NCBI GenBank assembly: GCA_001898095.1
Contig: MKSH01000065.1
Coordinates: 1 to 10,567 of the forward strand
DNA length: 10,567 bases
Reading direction: 5' to 3'
DNA from: Solirubrobacterales bacterium 70-9
GTDB taxonomy: Bacteria > Actinomycetota > Thermoleophilia > Solirubrobacterales > 70-9
The notes below the pieces were generated by a model, which worked only from the letters and a program-made list of their open reading frames with translations, made no database searches and was not told the origin of the DNA. The translations under genes and the position numbers were made by a program. Below are positions 1 through 5,356 of the stretch, one piece after another. Every line of letters begins with the position of its first letter. Positions within the stretch are counted from its first letter, which is position 1.

Positions 1-60
1 TGCTCGGCATCGCCTACGCCGGCACGGGTTCGCTCTCGCAGCGCCTGAAGAAGAACTGTC
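1..60 (+). other. unassigned sequence with coding-like composition at the window edge
   Basis: Read from base 3, the first 18 or so codons are protein-like (LGIAYAGTGSLSQRLKKN) and nearly all end in G or C. From about base 57 the composition becomes AT-rich and the third-base bias is lost. That frame has no stop before 665, where it overlaps the esterase gene, so it cannot simply be the end of an upstream gene. It could be a gene tail with a shifted frame, a decayed fragment, or chance. No family is recognised. Confidence 0.2.
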
Positions 61-70
61 CTGAATACTC

Positions 71-114
71 GACATATATTGTCATAAGGTGTAGCGTGCC
101 CCGAACCGTCGGGG
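71..114 (+). promoter_or_regulatory. esterase promoter and leader: dyad, TAAGGT -10 candidate, leader hairpin
   Basis: An AT-rich island in otherwise GC-rich DNA. GACATATATTGTC (71-83) is a GACA-N5-TGTC dyad that could be an operator. TAAGGT (85-90) fits the TAnnnT -10 pattern, and the same hexamer occurs upstream of the lipoprotein and ppa genes. It would start transcription near 97 and leave a leader of about 57 nt. No good -35 is visible. CCCCGA (99-104) and TCGGGG (109-114) form a perfect 6-bp stem with a 4-nt loop at the start of that leader. The ribosome binding site GGAGGAG is at 141-147. The promoter role is inferred. Confidence 0.45.
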
Positions 115-153
115 ATAAGGGCTCCGACGTCGACTCTTCGGGAGGAGAGCCTC

Positions 154-954
154 ATGAAGTTCATTCGTATTTCCGCGGCGATGGCCGTGGTTGCGCTGTG
201 CTTTGCCTTCGCCGCGCAGGCGATGGCGACGAAGTACGTGGCGTTGGGGGATTCGTATTCGTCGGGAGTGGGGACGCGGACGTTCTACGAACCGACTTGC
301 CAGCGGTCGGTGTACGCGTATCCGTATCTGGAGCACGAAGCGCACCCGACCTGGACGTTCGTGAACGCGACCTGCTCGGGGGCGACGACGTCGTCACTGT
401 TGAGCTCGCAGATCTCGAGCGTCACCTCGGAAACCAACTGGGTGACCTACACGATCGGTGGCAACGACGCCGGCTTCTCGCACGTGATCACCGAATGCGC
501 GCTGCCCGCGTGGGCCTCGAACTGCACCGGGGCGATCAACGAAGCACAGGCGATCATCAAAAACACGTTGCCGGGTCGACTCGACACGGTGAACAACGAA
601 ATCAAGGCGCGGGCGCCGAGCGCGAAAGTGATCGTCCTCGACTACCCGAAGCTGTTCAACGGTGAAGACTGCAACCTCCTCACCTTCTTCAGCGAAAGCG
701 AGGAGGCGCGGCTGAACGAAACTGCGGAACTGATGCGGACGACGATCAGCGCGGCGGCGACGCGGGCGGGGTCGAACTTCGTCTTCCGCGACGTGATCCC
801 GGCCTTCATCGGACACGCCGTGTGCGACGGCGGCAGCGGTTCGTCGACGGAGTGGATCAACGGCCTCTCCAGCCCGACCAGCGAAAGCTACCACCCGAAG
901 GTGGCCGGTCATCTGAACGGTTACTACCCCGCGGTCCACGGGGTGACCGGCTAG
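154..954 (+). CDS. secreted SGNH/GDSL-family esterase or lipase
   Basis: 266 residues, exported serine hydrolase of the SGNH/GDSL superfamily, which cleaves ester bonds of lipids or acylated sugars; the substrate cannot be told from sequence. Residues 1-25 form a signal peptide (MKFIR, then a hydrophobic core ending AQAMA). Block I is GDSYSSG with nucleophile Ser34. GGND at 102-105 supplies the oxyanion Asn104. The C-terminal block contains His247 in SYHP. Mature Cys49, Cys74 and later cysteines suggest disulphides, as in the secreted Streptomyces scabies-type esterases. Glu244 sits where many family members have the Asp of the DxxH motif. The start is supported by GGAGGAG 6 nt upstream of the ATG. 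The stop shares a CTAG with the convergent lipoprotein gene. Glu is encoded by GAA in 11 of 15 cases, unlike the cytosolic neighbours. The family is secure; the substrate is unknown. Confidence 0.92.
   Translation: MKFIRISAAMAVVALCFAFAAQAMATKYVALGDSYSSGVGTRTFYEPTCQRSVYAYPYLEHEAHPTWTFVNATCSGATTSSLLSSQISSVTSETNWVTYTIGGNDAGFSHVITECALPAWASNCTGAINEAQAIIKNTLPGRLDTVNNEIKARAPSAKVIVLDYPKLFNGEDCNLLTFFSESEEARLNETAELMRTTISAAATRAGSNFVFRDVIPAFIGHAVCDGGSGSSTEWINGLSSPTSESYHPKVAGHLNGYYPAVHGVTG
926..944. terminator. hairpin at the convergent 3' ends of the esterase and lipoprotein genes
   Basis: ACCCCG (926-931) and CGGGGT (939-944) form a 6-bp stem around a 7-nt loop, inside the last codons of the esterase. 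The convergent genes share a CTAG, so no separate intergenic space exists for a terminator. There is no U-tract on either strand. A role in 3'-end formation is only plausible. Confidence 0.25.
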
Positions 955-1307
955 TTGGCGGTGTGGTACTTGCCCTTCGAGTCGACGCTGACGCCGATGC
1001 AGTGACCGGTCCTTTCGACGGTGCGGCGCTGTAGCTGACGCATGGTGACGTCGGTCCCTTCGGGGCCGAACGTCGCCTGAGGGTGAATCGCGGTGATGCC
1101 CGCGAGGTCGGTGAAGCCTTTGATGCCGGCCTCGCGGGTCTTCTTGCCCGGCTTCGCGCAGGCGTGCGCCATCGCTTCGACGTCTTCGACGATGTGGATT
1201 GCCGCCGGGGTCCCCGCGAGCGATTCCAGGGTCGTCCCGCTGCCGCCGCAGCCCGCGAGGAGGAGGGCGACGGAGGCGACTGCGGCGAGGGGAAGAGGGG
1301 CACGCAC
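951..1307 (-). CDS. small putative lipoprotein of unknown function
   Basis: 118 residues with a type II signal peptide: a short basic start (MRAPLPLA), a hydrophobic stretch, and lipobox LLAGC with the lipidated Cys20, followed by a GGSGTT linker. The mature domain has Cys50 and Cys103, which could pair, and sequences such as IHIVEDVEAMAHACAKPG and TGHCIGVSVDSKGKYH. I do not recognise the family. The start is GTG at 1305-1307. The hexamer TAAGGT ends exactly 6 nt before it on this strand, which suggests a leaderless mRNA. AAGGTGA could instead act as a ribosome binding site. The gene converges with the esterase, overlapping it by 3 nt, and is divergent from ppa. GAA encodes 5 of its 6 Glu residues, as in the other exported proteins here. 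It is probably an anchored extracytoplasmic protein. Confidence 0.75.
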   Translation of the reverse strand: MRAPLPLAAVASVALLLAGCGGSGTTLESLAGTPAAIHIVEDVEAMAHACAKPGKKTREAGIKGFTDLAGITAIHPQATFGPEGTDVTMRQLQRRTVERTGHCIGVSVDSKGKYHTAN

Positions 1308-1313
1308 GATCTC

Positions 1314-1341
1314 ACCTTACGCCGTCCGGGGCCGCTCGCAA
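1314..1341 (-). promoter_or_regulatory. promoter of the lipoprotein gene, probably leaderless
   Basis: Read on the minus strand, TTGCGA (1341-1336) and TAAGGT (1319-1314) are separated by 16 nt. TTGCGA matches 4 of 6 bases of the -35 consensus, and TAAGGT fits TAnnnT. The -10 ends 6 nt before the GTG start, so transcription would begin at or next to the start codon. Confidence 0.45.
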
Positions 1342-1414
1342 GGCGCCATTGAGGACCTTGCGGAGCGACGATCGGGGGGTCGTCGGGCAGGCAGAAAGTT
1401 TCCAACCGGTGCGA

Positions 1415-1428
1415 CGAACTAAGGTTCG
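1415..1428 (+). promoter_or_regulatory. candidate ppa -10 element inside a short inverted repeat
   Basis: TAAGGT (1420-1425) matches the hexamers before the esterase and lipoprotein genes. It would give a start site near 1432 and a 5' leader of about 45 nt for ppa. It lies within CGAAC-TAAG-GTTCG (1415-1428), a 5-bp inverted repeat with a 4-nt centre that might be an operator. No convincing -35 is visible. The remainder of the 169-nt divergent region (1308-1476) shows nothing else clear. Confidence 0.35.
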
Positions 1429-1476
1429 CGTCCCCCCGGATGGCCATCCCCGCCGTCCTCCTCCCGGAAGCAGCCT

Positions 1477-1986
1477 TTGAACGAGCCAGTCCAAGAGAGC
1501 CAGCTACTCGCCTTCATCGAGATCCCCAAGGGCAGTCGCAACAAGTACGAGTACGACGAGGGGCTCGACCGCGTCGTCTTCGACCGCTTCCTCTCCGGCT
1601 CGACCGTCTACCCGACCGACTACGGCTTCCTGCCCGGTCACCTGGGCGAGGACGGCGACCCGCTCGACTGCCTGGTGGTCGGCTCGGAGCCGACCTTCCC
1701 CGGCTGCGTCACCCCGGTGAAGCCGGTGGCGCTGTTCAAGATGCGCGACGAGAAGGGCGCCGACGACAAGGTGATCTGCGTCCCTACCCGCGACCCGCGC
1801 TGGTCCCACATCGAGAGCCTCGACGACGTGCCCGAGCAGCTGCAGCAGGAAATCGAGCACTTCTTCAACGTCTACAAGAACCTCGAACACAAGCCGGTCG
1901 AGACCGACGGCTGGCACCCGCTGGCCGACGCCGAGCGGGCCATCGACGAGGCTCGCCGGCGCGAGCTCGAGGCCAAGGGCGAGTAG
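1477..1986 (+). CDS. ppa: inorganic pyrophosphatase, family I
   Basis: 169 residues, the usual length of bacterial family I soluble pyrophosphatases. The cytoplasmic enzyme hydrolyses PPi to two phosphates with Mg2+, pulling nucleotide- and aminoacyl-forming reactions forward. IPKGSRNKYEYD (16-27) contains the conserved Lys/Glu substrate site. The signature DGDPLD (59-64) gives metal ligands Asp61 and Asp64 beside Asp59. DEKGADDK (91-98) supplies Asp91 and Asp96, equivalent to Asp97 and Asp102 of the E. coli enzyme, and Lys98. The start is TTG at 1477: it gives the expected N-terminus, and GGAAG at 1466-1470 lies 6 nt upstream. No better ATG is in frame. The gene is single, divergent from the lipoprotein gene and followed by a strong hairpin. 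GAA encodes only 2 of its 19 Glu residues, in contrast to the exported proteins on both sides. Confidence 0.95.
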   Translation: MNEPVQESQLLAFIEIPKGSRNKYEYDEGLDRVVFDRFLSGSTVYPTDYGFLPGHLGEDGDPLDCLVVGSEPTFPGCVTPVKPVALFKMRDEKGADDKVICVPTRDPRWSHIESLDDVPEQLQQEIEHFFNVYKNLEHKPVETDGWHPLADAERAIDEARRRELEAKGE

Positions 1987-1998
1987 CTCCCTGCCCCC

Positions 1999-2017
1999 TC
2001 CGCGGCGCCGCCGCGGA
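1999..2017 (+). terminator. GC-rich hairpin after ppa
   Basis: TCCGCGGC (1999-2006) and GCCGCGGA (2010-2017) form a perfect 8-bp stem with a 3-nt loop, starting 13 nt after the ppa stop. There is no U-tract, as is common for actinobacterial terminators. It is the likely end of the ppa transcript. Confidence 0.5.
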
Positions 2018-2052
2018 TGAAGTTCCACACCCCCGCCGCACCTTTTAGAAAG

Positions 2053-2079
2053 TTGACGGGTTCTTTCGGCATCTGAGGT
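2053..2079 (+). promoter_or_regulatory. candidate promoter of the IPT/PASTA protein gene
   Basis: TTGACG (2053-2058) matches the -35 consensus at five of six bases. TGAGGT (2074-2079) is a possible -10, one base from the TAAGGT seen at other promoters here, but the 15-nt spacer is short. GAAAG (2048-2052) and CTTTC (2063-2067) flank the -35 as a small inverted repeat. The ribosome binding site GGGAGGG lies at 2120-2126, before the ATG at 2134. Confidence 0.3.
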
Positions 2080-2133
2080 GCCGCGGCAGCGAGGCGGCGC
2101 GAAAATACCAACCCGTACAGGGAGGGAAGAAGC

Positions 2134-3171
2134 ATGTCTGCATCCGGACGCAGAGGTGTAAGTAGACGCATGGGCCGACGCGCCCGCATCGGGATCCTGG
2201 CGATGGCACTGGCCACCGCCTGGGCGTTGGTCATGGCAGTTGCAGCAGGGGCGACGACGGTGACGGTGGGCAGCGTGATGCCGCCGACCTTCACCTCGAC
2301 CCCCTTCGGAGGTGTGCGTACCCAATTCAACACCGCGTTGCCCGAGGCGGGGTCGAACCTCACCTCGCCGGTCACCGGGGCGATCGTCCGCTGGAAAGTC
2401 CAGGGGGCCAAAGGCGGACCGTTCACCTTGCGGATCCTCCACCCGAACGGTGCCGGCGCCTACACGGCGGTCGGCGCGAGTGCACCGGTGACCCCGAAGG
2501 ACATCGGGATCGAAACGTTCTCGACCCAGCTGCCGATCCACGCCGGGGACCTGATCGGCATCGACTCCAGCAACCCGACCGACGAAATCGGCGTCGCCAA
2601 CGTCGGGCCCGCCACCTACGGCGTGTTCTCGACGCCGCCGTTCGAAGGGTCGACGAACGCCCCCTCGTCGACGGTGACGTCCTCGGAGCTGGAGCTCAGC
2701 GCCGAAGTCCAGCCCGCGCCGGCGATCACCGGGGTGTCCGCCACCCAAGGCTCGATCCTCGGTGGTGAAAAAATCACCATCACCGGTACCAACCTGAACG
2801 GGACCACCGCGCTGATGTTCGGCGAAGTGGCGGCGACCAGCTTCAGCATCACCGGTGAGGAAAGGATCACCGCGGTCGTCCCGTCGCAGGCGAAAGTCGG
2901 CACCGTCGACATCGTCGCGACGACCCTGGCAGGTGAAAGCCCGCTCACCAAGGCCGACAACTACACCTACCTCGGCTGCACGGTGCCGAGGCTGGTCGGC
3001 CGTCGACTCGCGGGCGCCAAGAACGCGATCCGCGGCGGCGGCTGCACGGTCGGCAAGGTGACCAAGGTGAAGGCGGCCAAGAAGAAGAAGGGCAAGGTCG
3101 TGAAGCAGAACCCGGAAGCGGGCCGCGTGCTCGCCCCAGGGACGAAGGTCGCGATCAAGCTGGGGAAGTAG
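2134..3171 (+). CDS. exported IPT/TIG and PASTA domain protein
   Basis: 345 residues. The N-terminus has seven arginines in 18 residues (including SRRMGRR, which resembles part of a Tat motif) and then a hydrophobic segment at about 20-40 ending AVAAGA, so the protein is probably exported or membrane-anchored. Residues 45-190 form a beta-rich domain of no recognised family. Residues 195-279 form an IPT/TIG immunoglobulin-like domain (ITGVSATQGSILGGEKITI, GTNLNG, NYTY). Residues 283-343 form a PASTA domain (VPRLVGRRLAGAKNAI, KVVKQNPEAGRVLAPGTKV) bracketed by Cys282 and Cys304, which may pair. PASTA domains classically sense peptidoglycan in Ser/Thr kinases and penicillin-binding proteins; here no kinase or transpeptidase is attached, so a cell-wall-binding or adhesive role is inference. 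GGGAGGG before the ATG supports the start; ATG 2170 is a weaker alternative. Nine of 13 Glu codons are GAA. The gene converges with the transporter. Confidence 0.85.
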   Translation: MSASGRRGVSRRMGRRARIGILAMALATAWALVMAVAAGATTVTVGSVMPPTFTSTPFGGVRTQFNTALPEAGSNLTSPVTGAIVRWKVQGAKGGPFTLRILHPNGAGAYTAVGASAPVTPKDIGIETFSTQLPIHAGDLIGIDSSNPTDEIGVANVGPATYGVFSTPPFEGSTNAPSSTVTSSELELSAEVQPAPAITGVSATQGSILGGEKITITGTNLNGTTALMFGEVAATSFSITGEERITAVVPSQAKVGTVDIVATTLAGESPLTKADNYTYLGCTVPRLVGRRLAGAKNAIRGGGCTVGKVTKVKAAKKKKGKVVKQNPEAGRVLAPGTKVAIKLGK

Positions 3172-3376
3172 CCGGCGCCTGGTCGAGGGCGGGCGCCGGC
3201 AGGAACCCGGCGCCCGTCCAGACCATCCGCAGGGTGTTGGCGAACGCCACCGCCCAGGCGACCAGCAGCAAGGCGAAGAGGCAGGCCGCGAGCCAGGCAA
3301 AAGCCCTGGCTCCGGTCTGCGCCGCCAGCTCGGAGGCCCCGGTGACGACGGTGCCGACCGGGAAGGTGAAGCTCCA
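3155..3376 (-). pseudogene. orphaned C-terminal segment of the TDT transporter beyond an in-frame TGA
   Basis: Directly after the TGA at 3379-3377 the transporter frame stays open for 73 codons to a TGA at 3155-3157. It encodes WSFTFPVGTVVTGASELAAQ and then a hydrophobic segment with LAACLFALLLVAWAVAFANT. This is what the last two of the ten TDT-family helices look like. In the family as I know it, the junction reads T-W-W-S-F-T-F-P, so the TGA replaces the first Trp. One TGG-to-TGA transition explains the break. Third positions remain mostly G or C, so decay is recent, or the codon is read through, or the base call is wrong. The tail overlaps the last 17 nt of the convergent IPT/PASTA gene. 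Confidence 0.75.
3171..3215 (+). terminator. hairpin after the IPT/PASTA gene, with a competing second hairpin
   Basis: GCCGGCGCC (3171-3179) begins on the last base of the stop codon and pairs perfectly with GGCGCCGGC (3192-3200): 9 bp with a 12-nt loop. The middle arm GGGCGCCGG (3191-3199) can instead pair with CCGGCGCCC (3207-3215): 9 bp with a 7-nt loop. The two structures exclude each other. There is no U-tract. The likely role is termination of the plus-strand transcript. On the minus strand the same bases encode the tail of the interrupted transporter. Confidence 0.5.
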
Positions 3377-4258
3377 TCAGGTCATCGAGAAGCGCAGGCC
3401 GTGGTGCAGCGCCCGCAGCGTGACGACCGCGACGATCGCCATCCAGGTCAGCGCGAACCCGATCACCGGCAGGCCGTAGACGACGCCGAACGCTTCCAGG
3501 CCGGTGCCGTAGGGAGCTTTCAGCAGTTCGCCGGCGTGCGGACCGAGCAGCCCGACCGCGGTCACCGACTGGCCCAGCGTGCCGAGCACGATCCACAGCG
3601 TCGGCACCATCCGCGGCGGGCCGCTGCCGACGTAGATCAGCCGGAACCAGAGCAGCATGATCATCAGCAGCGAGAGCACCAGGCTGAGGCCGAACATCGC
3701 GTAACAGCCGAACAGCATCGCCTGCTGGAGGCCGGCGGTCGGCAAGTGGGAGATCAGCGCTGCGCCGGTCGAGGCCGAGACCATCGGCGGCACCACCGGC
3801 AGCAGCCAGGTGGCGAAAGTGCGGCGCGGATCGAGGTCCCCGCGGCGGATCATCAGGACGGGGATGAGGACGGCGGTCAGTAGACCGAGCGCCGTGCCGA
3901 TGCCCCAGAGCACCGAGTCGACGACGATCGCGGCCTCGGTGCCGATCAGCGGCGCCGCGACCAGCATGGTGCCGGCGCCGACCGTGAGCAGCGCCATCGG
4001 CGGGCAGCCGTAGAAGGGCGCCATCGCCGGGTCGTCGAGGTGGGCGCGGCGGCGCTCCGGGTGTCGGACCCAGTGCGCAACGGTGGCGCCGAGGAGCGTC
4101 ACCAGGAGAACCACCGCGAGTGCCCACGGCACGATCGCCAGGTCCCGGGCGAGGGGCCAGTCGAAGGGGAGGAGGACGGCGGCGTTGGCGACGATCCCGG
4201 TCCCCATCACGGCGGCGAACCAATTGGGGCCGAGATCGCGGTACGTGGCGGTGCTCAT
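3377..4258 (-). CDS. TDT-family (TehA/SLAC1/Mae1-like) membrane transporter, cut short by in-frame TGA
   Basis: 293 residues to the TGA; 367 if the TGA is read as an amino acid, which is closer to the usual length. The TDT family are ten-helix plasma-membrane channels or exporters for anions, including C4-dicarboxylates, sulfite (yeast Ssu1) and tellurite-linked TehA. Recognised by LGPNWFAAVMGTGIVANAA at 9-27, then repeated hydrophobic segments at about 41-62, 86-105, 111-135, 150-170, 180-208, 219-240 and 255-285. The frame stops after FSMT, where the family continues into helices 9 and 10. The start at 4258 places the PNWFA motif at its usual depth; an in-frame ATG at 4315 would add 19 residues but lies inside a dyad. 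No clear ribosome binding site is visible. It is divergent from the LysR gene, which probably regulates it. The substrate is unproven, and the shortened product is probably non-functional unless read through. Confidence 0.85.
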   Translation of the reverse strand: MSTATYRDLGPNWFAAVMGTGIVANAAVLLPFDWPLARDLAIVPWALAVVLLVTLLGATVAHWVRHPERRRAHLDDPAMAPFYGCPPMALLTVGAGTMLVAAPLIGTEAAIVVDSVLWGIGTALGLLTAVLIPVLMIRRGDLDPRRTFATWLLPVVPPMVSASTGAALISHLPTAGLQQAMLFGCYAMFGLSLVLSLLMIMLLWFRLIYVGSGPPRMVPTLWIVLGTLGQSVTAVGLLGPHAGELLKAPYGTGLEAFGVVYGLPVIGFALTWMAIVAVVTLRALHHGLRFSMT

Positions 4259-4312
4259 GGACGACACGGTCGCGCGGATGGGTCCCGGGAACCAGTCGCC
4301 TTGCGCACCAGA

Positions 4313-4329
4313 CATTCCAAGCCGGAATG
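4313..4329. promoter_or_regulatory. LysR-type operator dyad 1
   Basis: CATTCC-AAGCC-GGAATG: perfect 6-bp arms around a 5-nt centre, containing the T-N11-A pattern typical of LysR-family sites. It lies in the divergent region between the transporter and the LysR gene, and shares the ATTCC-N5-GGAAT form with the second dyad, centred 48 bp away. Its left edge includes the alternative transporter ATG at 4315-4313. Binding by the adjacent regulator is inferred. Confidence 0.6.
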
Positions 4330-4361
4330 CATATAGACCCAATTTCAGGCACGAAGCCGTA

Positions 4362-4377
4362 ATTCCATGCTGGAATG
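4362..4377. promoter_or_regulatory. LysR-type operator dyad 2, next to the LysR start codon
   Basis: ATTCC-ATGCT-GGAAT (4362-4376) has the same arms as the first dyad and also fits T-N11-A. It ends 6 nt before the LysR ATG. TGGAAT (4371-4376) also sits where a leaderless -10 would be, so occupancy would probably repress the regulator's own gene. Autoregulation of this kind is common in LysR systems but is inferred here. Confidence 0.6.
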
Positions 4378-4382
4378 TGTCC

Positions 4383-5270
4383 ATGCCCGATCCGCTTTCC
4401 TCCCGTGAGCTGGCCGCCTTCCTCGCCGCGATCGAGACCGGCAGCGTCCAGGGTGCCTCGGAAGCGCTCGACCTGACCCAGTCGGCGACCACCAAGCGCA
4501 TCCAGGCCCTGGAGCGCCGCCTCGGCGTCACCCTCCTCGTGCGCGGCCGCCAGGGCGTGCGCCCGACCGAGGAGGGGATGGCGCTCTACCCGGAGGCGCG
4601 GCGCGGGCTCGACGCGCTGGCGCTCGCCGAGGGCGCCGTCGCCGGCCGCCGGGCGGCGCGGCCGCTGCGGATCGCCGCCAGCCACACGGTCGGCGAGGCG
4701 CTGCTGCCGAGCTGGTTGACCGCCTTCCGCGCCGAGCTGTCCGGGGTGCACCCGCAGGTCGACGTGACCAACTCGCCGGGGGCGGTCGCCGCCCTGCGCG
4801 GGGAGCGCGCCGACGTCGGCTTCGTCGAGGGGCTCGAACCGCTCGACGGGCTGGAGACCAAGGTCGTCGCCCGCGACCGGATCGTTCTCGTCGTCGCCGT
4901 CGGACACCGCTGGGCCACCCGCCGGGCGGTCAACCCGCGCGAGCTGGCGGGCGGCCGCTGGATCTCCCGCGAGTCGGGGTCCGGGACGCGCGCCGTCGCC
5001 GCCGCGGCGCTGGCCGAGGTCGGCGTCGACCTCGAGCCCGACCTCTCGCTCTCCAGTCTCGAAGGCGTGAAGCGCTCGCTCGCCGCGGGCGGCTTCGCCC
5101 TGATCTCGGAGCTGGCCCTGGAACCTGACCTCGGCGCCGGCCGCCTCGTCGCCGTGCCGCTGAAAGACCTCGAGATCGAGCGCTCCCTGACCGCGATCCG
5201 CCGCGCCGGCGGCCACCCCCAGGAGCAGGCCCGCCGCTTCTGGTCGTGGCTCCCCACCGTCGCCGATTGA
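4383..5270 (+). CDS. LysR-family transcriptional regulator
   Basis: 295 residues, normal for the family. The N-terminal winged helix-turn-helix spans about 6-65 (LAAFLAAIETGSVQGASEAL, QSATTKRIQALERRLGVTLL, GVRPTEEG), and the periplasmic-binding-like effector domain about 94-290 (LRIAASHTVGEALLPSWL, LRGERADVGFVEG). RESGSGTR at 196-203 recurs in the CysL/CbbR/YeiE-like branch, whose members respond to sulfur or carbon metabolites; this hints at, but does not prove, such an effector. The ATG at 4383 gives the standard N-terminus; the frame is open further upstream, but that stretch lacks family similarity and runs through the operator region. Divergent from the TDT transporter across two dyads, it is the likely regulator of that gene and of itself. 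Its stop codon lies in the stem of the first palindromic repeat. Four of 24 Glu codons are GAA. Confidence 0.92.
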   Translation: MPDPLSSRELAAFLAAIETGSVQGASEALDLTQSATTKRIQALERRLGVTLLVRGRQGVRPTEEGMALYPEARRGLDALALAEGAVAGRRAARPLRIAASHTVGEALLPSWLTAFRAELSGVHPQVDVTNSPGAVAALRGERADVGFVEGLEPLDGLETKVVARDRIVLVVAVGHRWATRRAVNPRELAGGRWISRESGSGTRAVAAAALAEVGVDLEPDLSLSSLEGVKRSLAAGGFALISELALEPDLGAGRLVAVPLKDLEIERSLTAIRRAGGHPQEQARRFWSWLPTVAD

Positions 5271-5311
5271 GTTCGCAGTTCCGGCCGCTATCCGGTCATT
5301 AGTGCGAACTC
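5269..5311 (+). repeat. palindromic intergenic repeat, copy 1
   Basis: The 39-nt core at 5271-5309 has terminal arms GTTCGCA and TGCGAAC, and the centre CCGCTATCCGGTCATTA. The outer stem extends two more pairs (GA/TC) into the LysR stop codon, making 9 bp. The core matches copy 2 at 32 of 39 positions in the same orientation, with no alignment gap. The inner part pairs imperfectly. CGAACT (5305-5310) can also pair with AGTTCG (5318-5323). It is probably transcribed as a hairpin at the end of the LysR mRNA. It may be a dispersed REP- or MITE-like element or a shared terminator. Confidence 0.7.
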
Positions 5312-5344
5312 GCCGCCAGTTCGACGCGCGGTCAGCCGTCGCCA

Positions 5345-5350
5345 TACTTG
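5345..5350 (+). promoter_or_regulatory. candidate leaderless -10 of the acetyltransferase gene
   Basis: TACTTG (5345-5350) ends 6 nt before the ATG at 5357; the overlapping CATACT (5343-5348) is the alternative hexamer. Only GACGGG separates it from the start codon, leaving no room for a normal leader. This matches the spacing before the lipoprotein and GH15 genes. Confidence 0.35.
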
Positions 5351-5356
5351 GACGGG

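Noticed and set aside
96..665. 189-codon open frame overlapping the esterase
   Set aside because: It is out of frame with a gene that has a signal peptide, catalytic blocks and a strong ribosome binding site. Its product is compositionally biased.
1504..3300. 598-codon minus-strand frame covering ppa and the IPT/PASTA gene
   Set aside because: It is antisense to two genes with clear motifs, and its translation shows no domain.
3377..3379. TGA in the transporter read as selenocysteine
   Set aside because: The family has Trp here, not a redox Cys. I saw no evident selenocysteine insertion hairpin immediately downstream and no selenocysteine genes in the window. Nonsense, ordinary readthrough or sequencing error are simpler.
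4083..4382. N-terminal extension of the LysR protein
   Set aside because: The extra 100 residues are antisense to the transporter and cross both operators. The helix-turn-helix begins at the normal depth from the ATG at 4383.
2967..5345. 792-codon open frame on the minus strand
   Set aside because: It runs antisense to LysR and out of frame through the transporter, and its product is Arg/Ala/Gly-rich with no domain.
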